DNA from: Bimastos eiseni
Taxonomy: Eukaryota > Annelida > Clitellata > Crassiclitellata > Lumbricidae
DNA length: 64,000 nucleotides
Reading direction: 5' to 3'
Assembly (NCBI GenBank): GCA_959347315.1
Contig: OY365818.1
Span: 919,964-983,963, forward strand
Position numbers and translations under genes: made by a program. Below, piece by piece: positions 32,786-44,559 of the stretch (the stretch's first letter is position 1; each line of letters starts with the position of its first letter). The notes under the pieces were generated by a model that was not told the origin of the DNA, searched no databases, and saw only the letters and a list, made by a program, of their open reading frames with translations.

Positions 32786-34139
32786 ATTATGAAAAATGAA
32801 TTGTTGGGAGGATGCGGATCATGTAGAGCTGTTGGCGCTGTCCATTGAAAATGTTTCCTATGCATTCGCTAGGTGGAACCTCAGTTTCAATAATTGCCGT
32901 TATAATCTTCGGCATTCAGTTACATGAGCTCTGTCTATTCAAAAGCAACCATGTTCGAATTTACTTCTTTGACTGCAGCTATGTTACGCTACAGTTGAAA
33001 ATGTTTTATTGCGACAAAAACAACAGTGACGAGTGATGACGATCTGCTCTAACATAATCTGCATACCCGATACTTTTAGTGCATGTAGATATTAGACATA
33101 GTCAAACTTTGCTATCGTCGCATGATGTAGGCCTACAGTATTAATAGTGGACCTCTGAGAGTCTGCTCTATCACTCCTCCTATCTGACTTCTCTTTTCGT
33201 CTTACTCCGTCGCCCAACTCCAAATTGCCCTACCTTACCGTAACCTAGTTGAAACGGCCGTATTAACAAACATTAGGTACCTAGGCCTACATCGAAATCT
33301 AAACATTAGACTTTTCGCGATATTCAAAACTCCGACATCGGTTGAAAATTACATGAAATTACATGAAATTACATGAAATTACATGAACCCCTTTGAAATC
33401 CAATCCTTGCCGTTGCGTAGAGAATGCGGATTAAAATTGAAACTGAATGCCCTTCTACCTTGGTCTAATTTCACAGTCTACAGCATTTCTACTTCAGAAT
33501 TAGTAGAAGCTACCTAGTGTTGTCTCGGGTCAAAATGTCGATGATACGCTCTAAGCAGAATGTAATGAAAGATAACGTTCATATAGCGCCACTTTAACAT
33601 TTCTACTCAGCGTCTCTTTCTGCGTAGATAAGTTGAAACCCCATAGATATGCCATAGGGTCTCACCACGTGCGCCATGGGAGCCCCTTTAGGCACGGGCA
33701 GCTGTCCAATTTGCCCGTAGGGTAAGCGGGGTCTGACAAGACGGGAAAACAAACTTGATCGATCGGCAGAGTTAAAATTCCCGCAGTTGGAATCAATTCC
33801 CGAGCCGGATCAATAAACAATCATCGACCTAAACGGGTCCCCGTCAACAGCGCCCAGCACCGGGTCAAGCGGCATCCACCGGACGGTTAGCTGCTGCGTC
33901 GAATATTTATCGACTGCCGGAAATATCGAAGGATATTCGACTTGATAAACGGTTAGTGTCGAGGCTTTTGTGCAATGCGATGAGCGTTCTGTAGCAGACG
34001 GCAGCCTCCGCGGTACCAGAGTTCGGATGTCTAAGCTGTGCGGCGGTTCGTTTGGACAATAAAAAAACACGTTTTGGCACGGCAAGGGCCTGACAATTAC
34101 TTAATGAAAGCGTGCGTGTTCGGACGTACATGTATATAG
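32786..34139. other. No gene seen
   Basis: 33335-33390 has four copies of ACATGAAATT-type 12-mer. 33780-34080 is relatively GC-rich and could be regulatory, but no exon can be supported. A - oriented GCGCTATAT-type tail is at about 33575-33592. Confidence 0.35.
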
Positions 34140-34411
34140 CAGAGGTGTAACAAGGTTTTGAAAAGTGGGGGGAAGCCATAATTTAAAAAATATTGCGCGA
34201 AGCCCTCCCACTTTTTGAATTTTGCCCCCTCCCCCGAAATTTGAAAAATGGGGAGTGCACAAATTATCTTAACAAAAGTAATCTTAAAAATCCATTTGAT
34301 AAACATAAAAAGAACCGATTTGGGGGGGGGGGAACATGGGGGGCACTGAGCACTAAAACTGGGAAAACTGGGGGGTCGGTGCCTCCCTGCCCTTCGCTTG
34401 TTACACCCCTG
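34140..34411. mobile_element. hAT-like MITE, 272 bp
   Basis: Inverted ends CAGAGGTGTAACAAGG and CAGGGGTGTAACAAGC. Flanks GTATATAG (34132-34139) and GTATAGAG (34412-34419) match in 7 of 8 positions, as for a slightly decayed 8-bp duplication. Interior has runs of G and C and no ORF. Confidence 0.75.
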
Positions 34412-34995
34412 GTATAGAGACAGAGAGGAGAATAGCCAGAGAGACGGGCAGATACACTACAGCTAACCGGAAAGAAAACCGAGGCAGAGACAGACAAACG
34501 TACTGAAGGACAGACAGACCTACATTTAGACTAAAAGATATTCGGATATTTATCCTACAGGATAAATAGACAGATGGTCGGACAAAAAGTTTGACGGACA
34601 GAATGAAAGATTGACAACCCTAGAATCGGTCAAATTCATGTAGATAGATGGATGAATAAGCAGTGAGACAGACGAACAAAAAAAAGACAGATAAGACAGA
34701 GTACTAGAGGATACACCTAAACAAATCATGGGACAGCTATTAGTCAGATTTCAATTGTCAAATTTTAACTAGATTGGGTTGAAATAATGTACAAGTAGGA
34801 ACTTCCCAACAAGGCTATTAGGCCTATTATCTAGACACCGATAGTATAGGACTATAGGCCTTCATGAGAAATTGTTTTGTCTGTCGATGTTTGCACTCGA
34901 GTCTTAGTTGCGTCGAGAAATCCTGAGTGTTTGACACACATTGAAAATATTATTTGGATGCATGCGATAACGAAGATTCATGAACGACAATTGGT
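34412..34995. other. No gene seen
   Basis: Imperfect GACAGA-type repeats near 34420-34700; nothing else. Confidence 0.35.
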
Positions 34996-35385
34996 ATGCT
35001 AGTAATGCTACTAATGCTAGTAATGCTACTAATGCTAGTAATGCTACTAATGCTAGTAATGCTACTAATGCTAGTAATGCTACTAATGCTAGTAATGCTA
35101 CTAATGCTAGTAATGCTACTAATGCTAGTAATGCTACTAATGCTAGTAATGCTACTAATGCTAGTAATGCTACTAATGCTAGTAATGCTACTAATGCTAG
35201 TAATGCTACTAATGCTAGTAATGCTACTAATGCTAGTAATGCTACTAATGCTAGTAATGCTACTAATGCTAGTAATGCTACTAATGCTAGTAATGCTACT
35301 AATGCTAGTAATGCTACTAATGCTAGTAATGCTACTAATGCTAGTAATGCTACTAATGCTAGTAATGCTACTAATGCTAGTCGCT
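34996..35385. repeat. 18-bp tandem repeat, about 21 copies
   Basis: Highly uniform ATGCTAGTAATGCTACTA units. Open frames run through it on both strands (N-A-S-N-A-T and S-I-T-S-I-S), which shows they are a by-product of the period of 18. Confidence 0.95.
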
Positions 35386-35980
35386 GTTAGCACTCTCCTC
35401 TCATCGTTGAGAGGCATAATTTTTAAAAATTAACAAGTGGCCTGAAATATGAATGGGGGAAACTCTCCCAATTACCTTACAATTCAATCGTGCATGGGAT
35501 CAAGTTCGGCATGACACCCTCAGTTCATCTGCATTCCTACATCCGTCCTATTATGTGGGGGAATAACTCCAGGTGATACAAGAGTTTATGTCTCGTCCAG
35601 ATCAATTCCTATCTCTGGGAATACATTAGAATTCATCTAACATAACGGAATGTTTATTAACAGATTAATCCCACTTAACGAAATTGAAGAACACACGGTT
35701 TTAGCATTTGATGTTAAGCACATCAATAACATATTAATCATGATATTAATATTTAAAGCATCAATATTTAAGTATGTATAACATCACCTAAACATAGGAA
35801 CAAAATTAAGTGTTATTTTTCTAGATCAGAAACGTACACCAGAAAACCCCTTTCCATGTAACATGGTTCAACATATTTCTTTCCCTTTATACCACACACT
35901 GTAAATCGTAGTCTCCAAACTTCTAAGGCGCCACTCAAAATTCAAGAGCAGGACACCAGCTTGTCCACGAGCGCTGCACA
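35386..35980. other. No gene seen
   Basis: A short retrotransposon tail (GGCGCCACTCAAAATTCAAG, - orientation) lies at about 35928-35947. Confidence 0.35.
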
Positions 35981-36135
35981 TATATATATATATATACATT
36001 ATATATATCGTTATATATTTATATATATTTATATATATTTATATATATATTTATATATTTTCGTTCGTGTATATATATATGCATATATATATACATTATA
36101 TATATATATGCATATATATATATACACGAACGAAA
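35981..36135. repeat. (TA)-rich block ending in a 77-bp palindrome
   Basis: Positions 36059-36135 form a near-perfect palindrome: TTTCGTTCGTG plus TA-rich arm with GCATATATATAT, and its complement ending CACGAACGAAA. The spacer is only a few bases. Confidence 0.85.
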
Positions 36136-37599
36136 CGCAATTTCACATAGAAACGCAAGCTTGAATTATACGTATCACGAATAATCATGATGTTATCTAC
36201 CTAGTGAACTTAAACTCTTGCAGGAAACTATCATACCGAAAAAGTGGATCGACGAAGTAGGGCCTACACCCCTTACCCATTGTGTGTGTAAACGCGGTTA
36301 TTTCATGTTCAACAGATTCGGCACAATATTAACATATTTTAAACAAACACATCATTTTTGGATCTAAATATAGGCCTACGTTTATAAATTTATTAAGTTG
36401 ATAGACCAAATGTAGTTTAAATGCTTACTCTAAAATAAAGCGACATTGGTCGATATCAGCCGAAGTTGTGACCGGCCTCCGAAGCTGACGTCACTCTCCA
36501 CAAAATGGCCGATCTTCAACAGGCTCAGTATAATATTCTGCTGTTTGTTTTATGACAATTAGCTTAACGCAATGAATAAATAATATCGTTATTAACAATG
36601 AATCATAATGTGTAATTCAAGAATAATGTAGATCTACACCTAGAGTTGTTATGGGCCATTTAATGTCCTGAAATAAGCTGTTCGATGAGCGAATTATTGA
36701 CGAAGTTCGCAAAGTGTGTCGAATAAAGCCAAATAATGCCGTCTTATACCTTCATATCCACAGACAATATATCCTTCCAAAGAGGAAGTCTTCAAGGCGG
36801 CTTTACTAGCCCACTGTAATGCTTTTCGTTTTTCGTGTGTGACCAATTTAAGGGCATCAATTAGGCCTAGATTTAATATAGGGCCCTAATTATTGTTTTG
36901 ATTCATTCACAAGTTAATTGAGTATCAGTTAATTAAATTCAGGATCCCACAAACTAAAGTAATTTAGTTTTAAATTTGAGTCACTTGTTTACTTCAAAGG
37001 AAGTTACAGGTCTCGAGTTCGATTAATTTTGGAGTTAAACCCGTCTCCGATATAATTACACCAAATGCCTGACCTACTCGAAGAGGATCGATCACTAAAT
37101 CATGACCTACGATCATATGAATTTAAAATTGAGAAAAGTATTTGACTATAAAACTCGGTTGATTCAAAATGTCTTATTTACATCTCAGATATCTGCATTG
37201 CTCTGTGTGACCCCAAACATAGGCCCCTCTGAGTATTTTTATATCGCTTATAGATACGTAAAAAAATAAGTTTTGACCTGAATTTGTGATTCCAATTAGG
37301 GTGCGGCTCAGTAATAAGCAACGCTGTATAGATTTGAAATGAGATTTTTTGACGAAAGCCTCTTTGATTTGTAAAAGTGTAGTAGTGTGGAAAAATTTGG
37401 AATTGGATTAAGAAGATGGCAAGCGTCGTGGATTAGATTTGAGATTAGGTTGAACTATCGAGAAATTCAACCAGCGATTTGGGATTACCACCTGAACTAA
37501 TCACAAACTCATCATCTGTCCCATAAGTTCAATCCAGACTAATCAGACATCAATCCACCACCGAATCTCCTTACACGACGTGGCTCGATGACACAGTCC
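36136..37599. other. No gene; possible promoter near 36480-36560
   Basis: TGACGTCA (CRE-type) at about 36488-36495 is followed within 20 bases by AAAATGGCCGAT, a YY1-like site that also offers an ATG (16 codons, then stop). Suggestive only. Confidence 0.25.
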
Positions 37600-37790
37600 T
37601 TGAATAATCGCTTAGTGGCAAAGCGTCAACCATTCTGTACCAAAGGGCACCAGCGTCACCCGTTGAGTGGCACAGGACACCGTCGTCAACCAGAGAGGGC
37701 ACCGGCGCCAACCGTTCGCAGACATATGGAACCAGCGTCAACAGTTCACTGACAGGGCAACAGCGTCAGCTGTTCAATGGCAGTGGGCAT
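37600..37790 (+). repeat. Degenerate about 33-bp tandem repeat
   Basis: Recurring GGCACCAGCGTCAACCGTTC with variants, about six units. Confidence 0.65.
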
Positions 37791-38370
37791 CATAGTCGTT
37801 AGAACACGAAGTAGAAGAGTTGTGACTTTTCACAGGATACAGAGTGTGAATCTCGATAGAACCAGCGAATTCGTTTACCATCGATTACCTTTGACGGTTC
37901 CTGACGGTAGGTGGCATGTCTTGTACGTGCTCTTAGATGCCCTCGTTTGCCGAGTCAACTCTTGGATCAAACCATCGATTGACCTGTGGTTATAACTGGG
38001 TGGGGTGCTATACCTTGACTACCCCTCGGTTGATCTGACCTTTATTCTGACCCTTGGGTTCACCCCAGATCTCCGCGACCTCCTGGCAGGTCCATGGACT
38101 ATATTTAGGCTAATCCGACCCTGAGCATAACCCATTTGTTCAACGAGCCCTGCACTCACAATTGAACTGACCCCTGCACTACCTTTTATATAGATCCCAA
38201 AAGAATTGCCTTCCATGATTAGACCACAGCCTGACCAATCGGTATACCCCTTCCACTGATTAACCCATGGACTCACCCGTCCGTTAACCACTAGACTGTC
38301 CCGTGACAATCCCTTTAAACCGACCCCACCCGGCCGATCTTTCGACCCCTTGACATGTCTCCGATGTTCG
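37791..38370 (-). other. Neurexin 3' flank / 3' UTR
   Basis: Downstream of the neurexin stop on the - strand. AATAAA is at 38041-38046 (- strand). Sequence at 37980-38330 repeats short TGACC-rich phrases. The open stretch on the + strand at 37777-37995 is not considered a gene. Confidence 0.5.
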
Positions 38371-40116
38371 TCAGACGTACCACTCCTTAACGCCCTTCCT
38401 CGCCGGCTTCGAGTGAGGAACAGCTGTGGGCGTCGAGGCCGACCCGGTGATTGTCGTCGTGTTCCCTGCCGCTCCAGGACAACTAGGCAGACCGACGGCT
38501 ATCGACGTCGACGACTTCGTCTTTCCCGGTTCTCCCGTCTCCCCGGAAAGGACCGAAGCCGGGGAGACGACGAGCGGGGGCCCGGTGTTGCACGCCTCGT
38601 ACGTGTAGCTCTTGGCCCGGTCAGACTTGCCCAGTGGCGGCGGCGCCTTCGTCCCCTGGCCCTTGTACTTGCAGATGGCGACGATCAGTATGAGCAGAAG
38701 AATTACGATCCCTATCGCGATACCGACGATCAGAATAATGTTCATGTTGATGGCCAGCTGGTAGTGATTTCGAAACGATTCCCCGTACGTCTTCTGGCTG
38801 GAGGGCCCGACTGCGCCTGGCCCCGAGGTCGAGCCACCCTCGTAGACGCCCTCGTCGTCAGTCGTCTCCCCGGGCGGAATGTGACCAGTGTAGTTTACCG
38901 CGTCCGGGCTGTCGACGCCGACGAGCCAGTCGCGGCCGTCGGCGGCGGACGCGGCCGGGGACCCCGGCTCCGATATGACCTCCGTTGATCGACGGTTGGA
39001 GAAGGCCGTCTCGTCCTGGGGGCTGTTACTCCCGGCGGAGGAGACGGCAGCGCGGCCGACGCCATCGCCCGATGCGCCGTCGGTGCAGTCCTCGTCGTCG
39101 TCGTCCGTGTTGCACGGCTTCTCTGGTGATGGCTCGAAGGACCGAGTGGGAGACGTCTGAGTGTTGAGAGGGGCCTCCGCCTGTCGCCTGACATAATGGA
39201 AAACATATCCCACGTTAGATACGCCGCTGGAATGGTATGATGTCCAGTTCATTCCTCTGTGCTGTCCTCTCTTCCCCTCCCATCTGTCCTCCACTTCCAG
39301 GCTAAGGTCTTCTCTTCCTCTTCCCATGCCATGTGATCTTCTCCAAAGTCACTCAGTCTCCTGTCATCTATCCAGCAACATAGCCCCACGATATTTAAAT
39401 CAGAAGTGAAGTCACTTCTCGCCTCACCTCTTCTGACCTTTTTCATCTGCTCTGCTCTTCTCTCGGCTCTCCTCTCCTCTCCTCTCCTCTCCTCTCCTCT
39501 CCTCTCCTCTCCTCTCCTCTCCTCTCCTCTCCTCTCCTCTCCTCTCCTCTCCTCTCCTCTCCTCTCCTCTCCTCTCCTCTCCTCTCCTCTCCTCTCCTCT
39601 CCTCTCCTCTCCTCTCCTCTCCTCTCCTCTCCTCTCCTCTCCTCTCCTCTCCTCTCCTCTCCTCTCCTCTCCTCTCCTCTCCTCTCCTCTCCTCTCCTCT
39701 CTTCTTTCTTCTCCTCTTCCCTACCCAACACTCCTTCCTCTACTATTCTCGATTCACCTCTTCTTTCCTCTGTTCCTCATCGCATTGCTCTTCTCTCCTT
39801 TCATCTGACTGCTCTCCTATGATCTCCTCCGCTCTGTTGTCCTCTGCCCTGCTCTGCCATTCTCACTTCCTCTCCCACTCTCCTTCCCTGCTCCTCTTCC
39901 CTCCACTCCTCTTCTTCCCTCCCCTCCTCAACCCAGTTACCATATCGGTCACTGATACCTGGTCGATAGAGAGGGCTTGGCGGTGGACAGCTTCGACGTC
40001 GGATAGATCAAGGCATCGTTGTTCCTAGCTTGGATCTCAGTGCATCCGATCTCATCGGCATCCGGACAATCGGTTCCTGTCTTAGGAACAATCAGATCGT
40101 CGTTCAGCATCTGAGC
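38371..40116 (-). CDS. Neurexin, last two exons (partial gene)
   Basis: Exon 39959-40116 (acceptor ttccgttctag, donor GTATCA) encodes DDLIVPKTGTDCPDADEIGC, which parallels vertebrate DDILVASAECPSDDE just after the LNS6 domain. The last exon 38371-39187 encodes 271 residues: an acidic/serine/proline-rich stalk, a transmembrane helix (MNIILIVGIAIGIVILLLIL plus IVAICKYK), and a cytoplasmic tail ending KEWYV, a PDZ-binding terminus as in invertebrate neurexins. The phases agree (AG|G). Neurexins are presynaptic adhesion receptors binding neuroligins and, through the tail, CASK- and Mint-type PDZ proteins. The stalk has a run of acidic residues (DDDDED) and is longer than in vertebrates. The laminin-G/EGF exons were not found between 40.1 and 64 kb, so they are either missed or lie beyond the right edge. 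The choice between neurexin and CASPR-like proteins favours neurexin because of the juxtamembrane match and KEWYV. Confidence 0.85.
39467..39702. repeat. (CTCCT)n pentanucleotide, about 46 units
   Basis: Almost perfect repeat within the intron between the two neurexin exons; transcribed as (AGGAG)n in the gene's sense. The pyrimidine/purine asymmetry could form triplex DNA. Confidence 0.95.
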
Positions 40117-40564
40117 CTAGAACGGAACGCAAAGACAATCGACCAATTAATCAATTAAGTGATCGATCAATCGGTCTATCAATCATATGGCTAAATAAAC
40201 AATCAATCCATCAATGAAATAATGAATCAGGCATCAGTTACTGATTCACTCATCCTCTCACTCACTCACACATTCACTAACTCATCCACGCACTCACTCA
40301 CTCACTCACTCACTCAATCACTTACCAACTATCTAACTGACTCACTCAAACAATCACTCACCCACCAAATCAATAACTCAATCAATCAAGAATGGCGCCA
40401 TTCTGTGCATTATTCATTCAATCAATCAATCATTCATTCATTCAGTCATTCATTCATTCCAGAGAGCGTGAAGGAGGAACGAAAGGGATAATTCGGTGGC
40501 TGAGGCTGGGTGGGAGTAGTACATTGGCGTTCCCCCGTGAGTCACACCATCCATGATGAGTGGG
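40117..40564. repeat. Intron/intergenic with CACT and ATCA repeats
   Basis: 40140-40470 consists of loose ATCAATCA and CACTCACT repeats. No exon seen. Confidence 0.6.
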
Positions 40565-40674
40565 TCATCTGGCAGAGGCATTCCTCTTGGCTGCCAACTG
40601 CTCCAAGACTCTCTTCACTTGACGAATCATATTCCTGAGGCGACGTCTGACCACAGAGCCCTCTGACGGTTCGT
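40565..40674 (-). CDS. Candidate terminal exon, basic helix (uncertain)
   Basis: After acceptor acgttctgtag the - strand reads DEPSEGSVVRRRLRNMIRQV, then KRVLEQLAAKRNASAR and TGA; the segment is strongly basic and amphipathic, with possible coiled-coil character. A second reading from the acceptor cacacaatcag (phase 0) gives a 50-residue acidic/cysteine-containing tail ending SSWMV. It lies 450 bases upstream of the neurexin juxtamembrane exon on the same strand. It may be an alternative terminal exon or chance; no family is recognised. Confidence 0.25.
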
Positions 40675-40799
40675 CTACAGAACGTGTCACACTGATTGTG
40701 TGTGTCGTAAGCTATATAAATCGATCGAACGATCGTAATGTAATTTGCGTCTCGATCTCTGATCGTCTGTCTGTCTTGTCTGTCTGTATATATTGCATC

Positions 40800-41023
40800 T
40801 ATATATGTATGTATGTATACATGTATGTACATTTGTATGATTGTATGTATATATGTATGTATATATGTATGTATGTATGTATGTATCTATGTATGTATGT
40901 ATGTATGTATGTATGTATGTATGTATGTATGTATGTATGTATATATGTTTGTAGGTATGTATGTATGTATGTATATATGTATGTACATTTGTATGATTGT
41001 ATGTATATATGTATATATGTATG

Positions 41024-41057
<34 letters not shown>

Positions 41058-41419
41058 TGTATGTATATATGTTTGTAGGTATGTATGTATGTATGTATAT
41101 ATGTTTGTATGTATGTATGTATATATGTTTGTAGGTATGTATGTATGTATGTATATATGTTTGTATGTATGTATGTATATATGTTTGTAGGTATGTATGT
41201 ATGTATGTATGTATGTATGTATGTATGTATGTATGCATGTATGTATGTATGTATGTATATATGTTTGTAGGTATGTATGTATGTATGTATGTATGTATGT
41301 ATGTATGTATGTATGTATGTATGTATGTATGTATGTATGTATGTATATATGTTTGTAGGTATGTATGTATGTATGTATATATGTATGTACATTTGTATGA
41401 TTGTATGTATATATGTATG

Positions 41420-41453
<34 letters not shown>

Positions 41454-41715
41454 TGTATGCATATATGTTTGTAGGTATGTATGTATGTATGTATATATGT
41501 TTGTAGGTATGTATGTATATATGTGTATGTATGTATGTATGTATGTATGTAAGTATGTATGTATGTATGTATGTATGTATGTATGTATGTATGTATGTAT
41601 GTATGTACGTATGTATGTATGTATGTATGTATGTATGTATGTATGTATGTATGTACGTATGTAAGTATGTATGTATATATGTGTATGTATGTATGTATGT
41701 ATGTTTGTATGCATG

Positions 41716-41746
<31 letters not shown>

Positions 41747-41830
41747 GTATGTAAGTTTGTATGTATGCATGTATGTATTTATGTATGTATGTATGTATGT
41801 GAGTGTATGTGTGCATGCATGTATATATAT
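40800..41830. repeat. (GTAT)n tetranucleotide array, about 1 kb
   Basis: GTAT repeats with regularly spaced variants ATATATGTTTGTAGGTATGT that show internal amplification of larger blocks. Long open frames on both strands (Y-I-H-T; V-C-M-Y) are artefacts. Confidence 0.95.
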
Positions 41831-41837
41831 GTCTGTC

Positions 41838-42052
41838 TGCCTGTCTCTGTCTCACTTGACCAGACAGACATACACGCATAAATATGCAGCCTGAGAGATT
41901 GACAGACAGATAGACAGACATGCAGACAGACAGACGAACGGACAAACAAAGAGAAAGTCTGACAGACAGACAGACATACAGACAGACAGACAGACAGACT
42001 GACAGGCAGACAGACTGACAGGCAGGCAGGTAGGCAGGCAGACAGACAGAGG
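41838..42052. repeat. (GACA)n tetranucleotide array
   Basis: CAGACAGACAGA with GGCA variants; adjoining the GTAT array. Confidence 0.9.
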
Positions 42053-44517
42053 CCCATGTAATGACTCTCTGGTTGCAGACAATTACCATGGCATAATGTG
42101 TTGCCTTATAAAGCAAAATGGCGCCGTCGTCTCATCATTATCTTCACACGGCGTTGCCGTCTGCCATTACAGTCGCCTCTCGTTGCATATCCACCGATGC
42201 AGCCATCATCCCACCAGAGCCACAAACATCAGAGCTATATAATTGCTCCATATGCCATCGACAAGGTGTCCTGTCTAAATAGTGGTCGTCAGAACTCAGA
42301 ACAGAGAGAGGCTATACCCTAGCTGAGATATTTCAGTACTGTTATTATTAATCACTCAAGCTCTTGTTATCGTTGATTTAATCAAACTGAGTTCGTTTCT
42401 CATTTTCGAGCGAATTCTGATCATTGCAGCTGGTAATTGGTTGAAATCGTTTATAGATTTTGCCAGATTTTGAAAAGCTAGCAGGTTTTTTAATAAAAAA
42501 TAATTTCGTTTTGTGACTTAGTTCAGATAGGCCAAATGGAATACGTGACAATCTTCATCAATAACCTAGTGTTAAATATTGAAATTTCTCACATGATAAC
42601 AGTGTGAAATCTGTCTCTGTCTCTCTATCTATCTGTCTCTCTGTCTATCTGTCAATCTGTCTTTCTGTCTTGCTGTCTTCCTGCCTCTGTCTCTGTCTGT
42701 CTGTCTCTCTATTTCTCTCTCTCTCATTGCATGTCTGTCTCTGTATCTCTCTTTCTCCCTGGCAACCGGCTTGGGGATCTCCATTTGATGCAACTTTACA
42801 ACCCTTCTGACTCGACCTAGCGCTCGTGAATACCTTAAGCTGGTGTACTGCGCTTATCTGTTGTTTTCCGCCGTCACTCGATCATTCTGGCATTTCTGCA
42901 TTTTTGTCGGTTTATTTTTTTCGATATGAACAAAAAACACAATTTTTAAATCACGCTCAATTTAATTAAGAAATTGATTATTTCCTTTCACAACTTGCGG
43001 GTGTAGTACCTGCCTTAAAGAAACATGCATTACAATCTGTTCTGAGTAATAACTTATTGGACATACAATTCATTCTACACAACCTTTATGTGTTTCAAAT
43101 CAATTCATTGTTGAAATGTCCCACAAATTCATTCACAACAATTCATTCGCAACATGAAAATTTATATACCACCAAGCAAGCTGCCTCGGAGCTTTCGACA
43201 AAAGATCCTCAGTCTTCATTTGACTATTTTGGAATTTGGTGCTATATAAATCTACAACTCCTTGATCCCATTTTACCAGTCAGTTAATGTAAAGACAATT
43301 CGTTGACCGTCAAACTTGTTCGATGACGTCGCCGTTCACAACCGACTGCCTCTAACTTTCTAGGTAATGTCATCGCTGCAATACAATTGTGACGAGGACT
43401 CCAGAGAATTCCTGACGTCAGACAGACAGAAATGGATTAAGGATCAAGAGCATAACGTCATCTTGAGAGGACAACAAGAGCCGCTGACGTCAAATTATTT
43501 GTAAACAGTTTTAGCCGTTCATATGCTAAAAAAAGTTATACTTGATAAATATGTATATATAATGTACATATATTTGATATACATACATTCTGAAATTATA
43601 TATACAAACATATATACAACTAAACATATATATATATGCACATATAAACATACTTATATGCAGTGACGAAGGATTTATAGAAATCAATAAGCGACGGCTC
43701 TACAGTGAAATATATCTTCCTCTTTCTGCAGCTAGCGCTCCATTGCGCTTAGCCATGTCTCCAATCCGCTGTGACGACCAGCCAGGCAGCCAAGCAACCA
43801 GCCAACCTGGGTAATATGATGAAGCCGCGTGAAGGGACTATATTGTCCGTGGTGTTCGCTGGCATTGGATCCCTTGGCGGTGGGAGGTGCAGGCGATGGT
43901 CGGGTCGTGTTCATCCGAGTCAAGGTATATTTTACGAAGGGAGTTTCAATCCCAAACGAAAATGCCATGGCCTTTCCAATATCAACACCGACATGCGATC
44001 ATTTGACAACAGCAATCTTCCAGATATTACATGATATATATATACATTGTCTAGATATATCATAGACCGTTATATATATAATATATATATAATTATATAT
44101 ATATACTATAATAATATATATATATTATAGGCCATCATGGTCTATATTATGCAACACGTAAACATCAGTCTATACAATTATTATGTTACATTAATATAGT
44201 CTCTACATATGACATACATACAGTCTATTATAATTACATGTATTTTATCTATATCTATGGACATGTGTTGTAGTCACGGTATTTTATAGCGCCTCTCAAA
44301 GTACAACCTAATCAGACATAGGTTCTAATATTACTGACCCATAATTATGCGCATACATTTAGCCTATCATACTTCTGTATGCCTCCTATAATTATAAACA
44401 GCAATATCAACAGATATAATGATCCATAAACGCAATAAAATCATATCACATAGACATGTCATATGGCCATTTGCAAATATTTAAGGTATTATTGTATTTG
44501 AGCACATAAATGCCTGC

Positions 44518-44518
<1 letters not shown>
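42053..44518. other. No gene; repeats at 42604-42765 and TA blocks
   Basis: 42604-42765 is an imperfect TCTGTCTC repeat. 42819-42856 is a short copy of the GCGCTCGTGAATAAGC repeat. 43230-43250 and 44280-44300 are retrotransposon tails. 43540-43680 and 44030-44120 are (TA)-rich. An open - strand stretch at 43732-43968 has a weak donor but no recognisable product. Confidence 0.4.

Positions 44519-44555
<37 letters not shown>
44519..44555. repeat. (TA)n microsatellite
   Basis: Uninterrupted TA/AT repeat of about 36 bases. Confidence 0.9.

Positions 44556-44559
<4 letters not shown>

Noticed and set aside
34950..35433. ORFs with N-A-S-N-A-T and S-I-T-S-I-S repeats, resembling a glycosylated repeat protein
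   Set aside because: The 18-bp unit lacks stops in at least three frames on both strands; no promoter, splice signal or flanking coding sequence.
37777..37995. + strand ORF with VPDGRWHVLYV, reminiscent of a laminin-G segment
   Set aside because: Lies on the opposite strand to neurexin and starts in a degenerate tandem repeat; no other laminin-G features before or after it.
39249..39822. ORFs of G-E-E-R-R and L-L-S-S-P repeats
   Set aside because: Translations of (CTCCT)n.
40800..42116. Very long open frames on both strands (Y-I-H-T and V-C-M-Y repeats, up to about 400 codons)
   Set aside because: They are translations of a (GTAT)n array whose period keeps all frames open; no non-repeat domain is attached.
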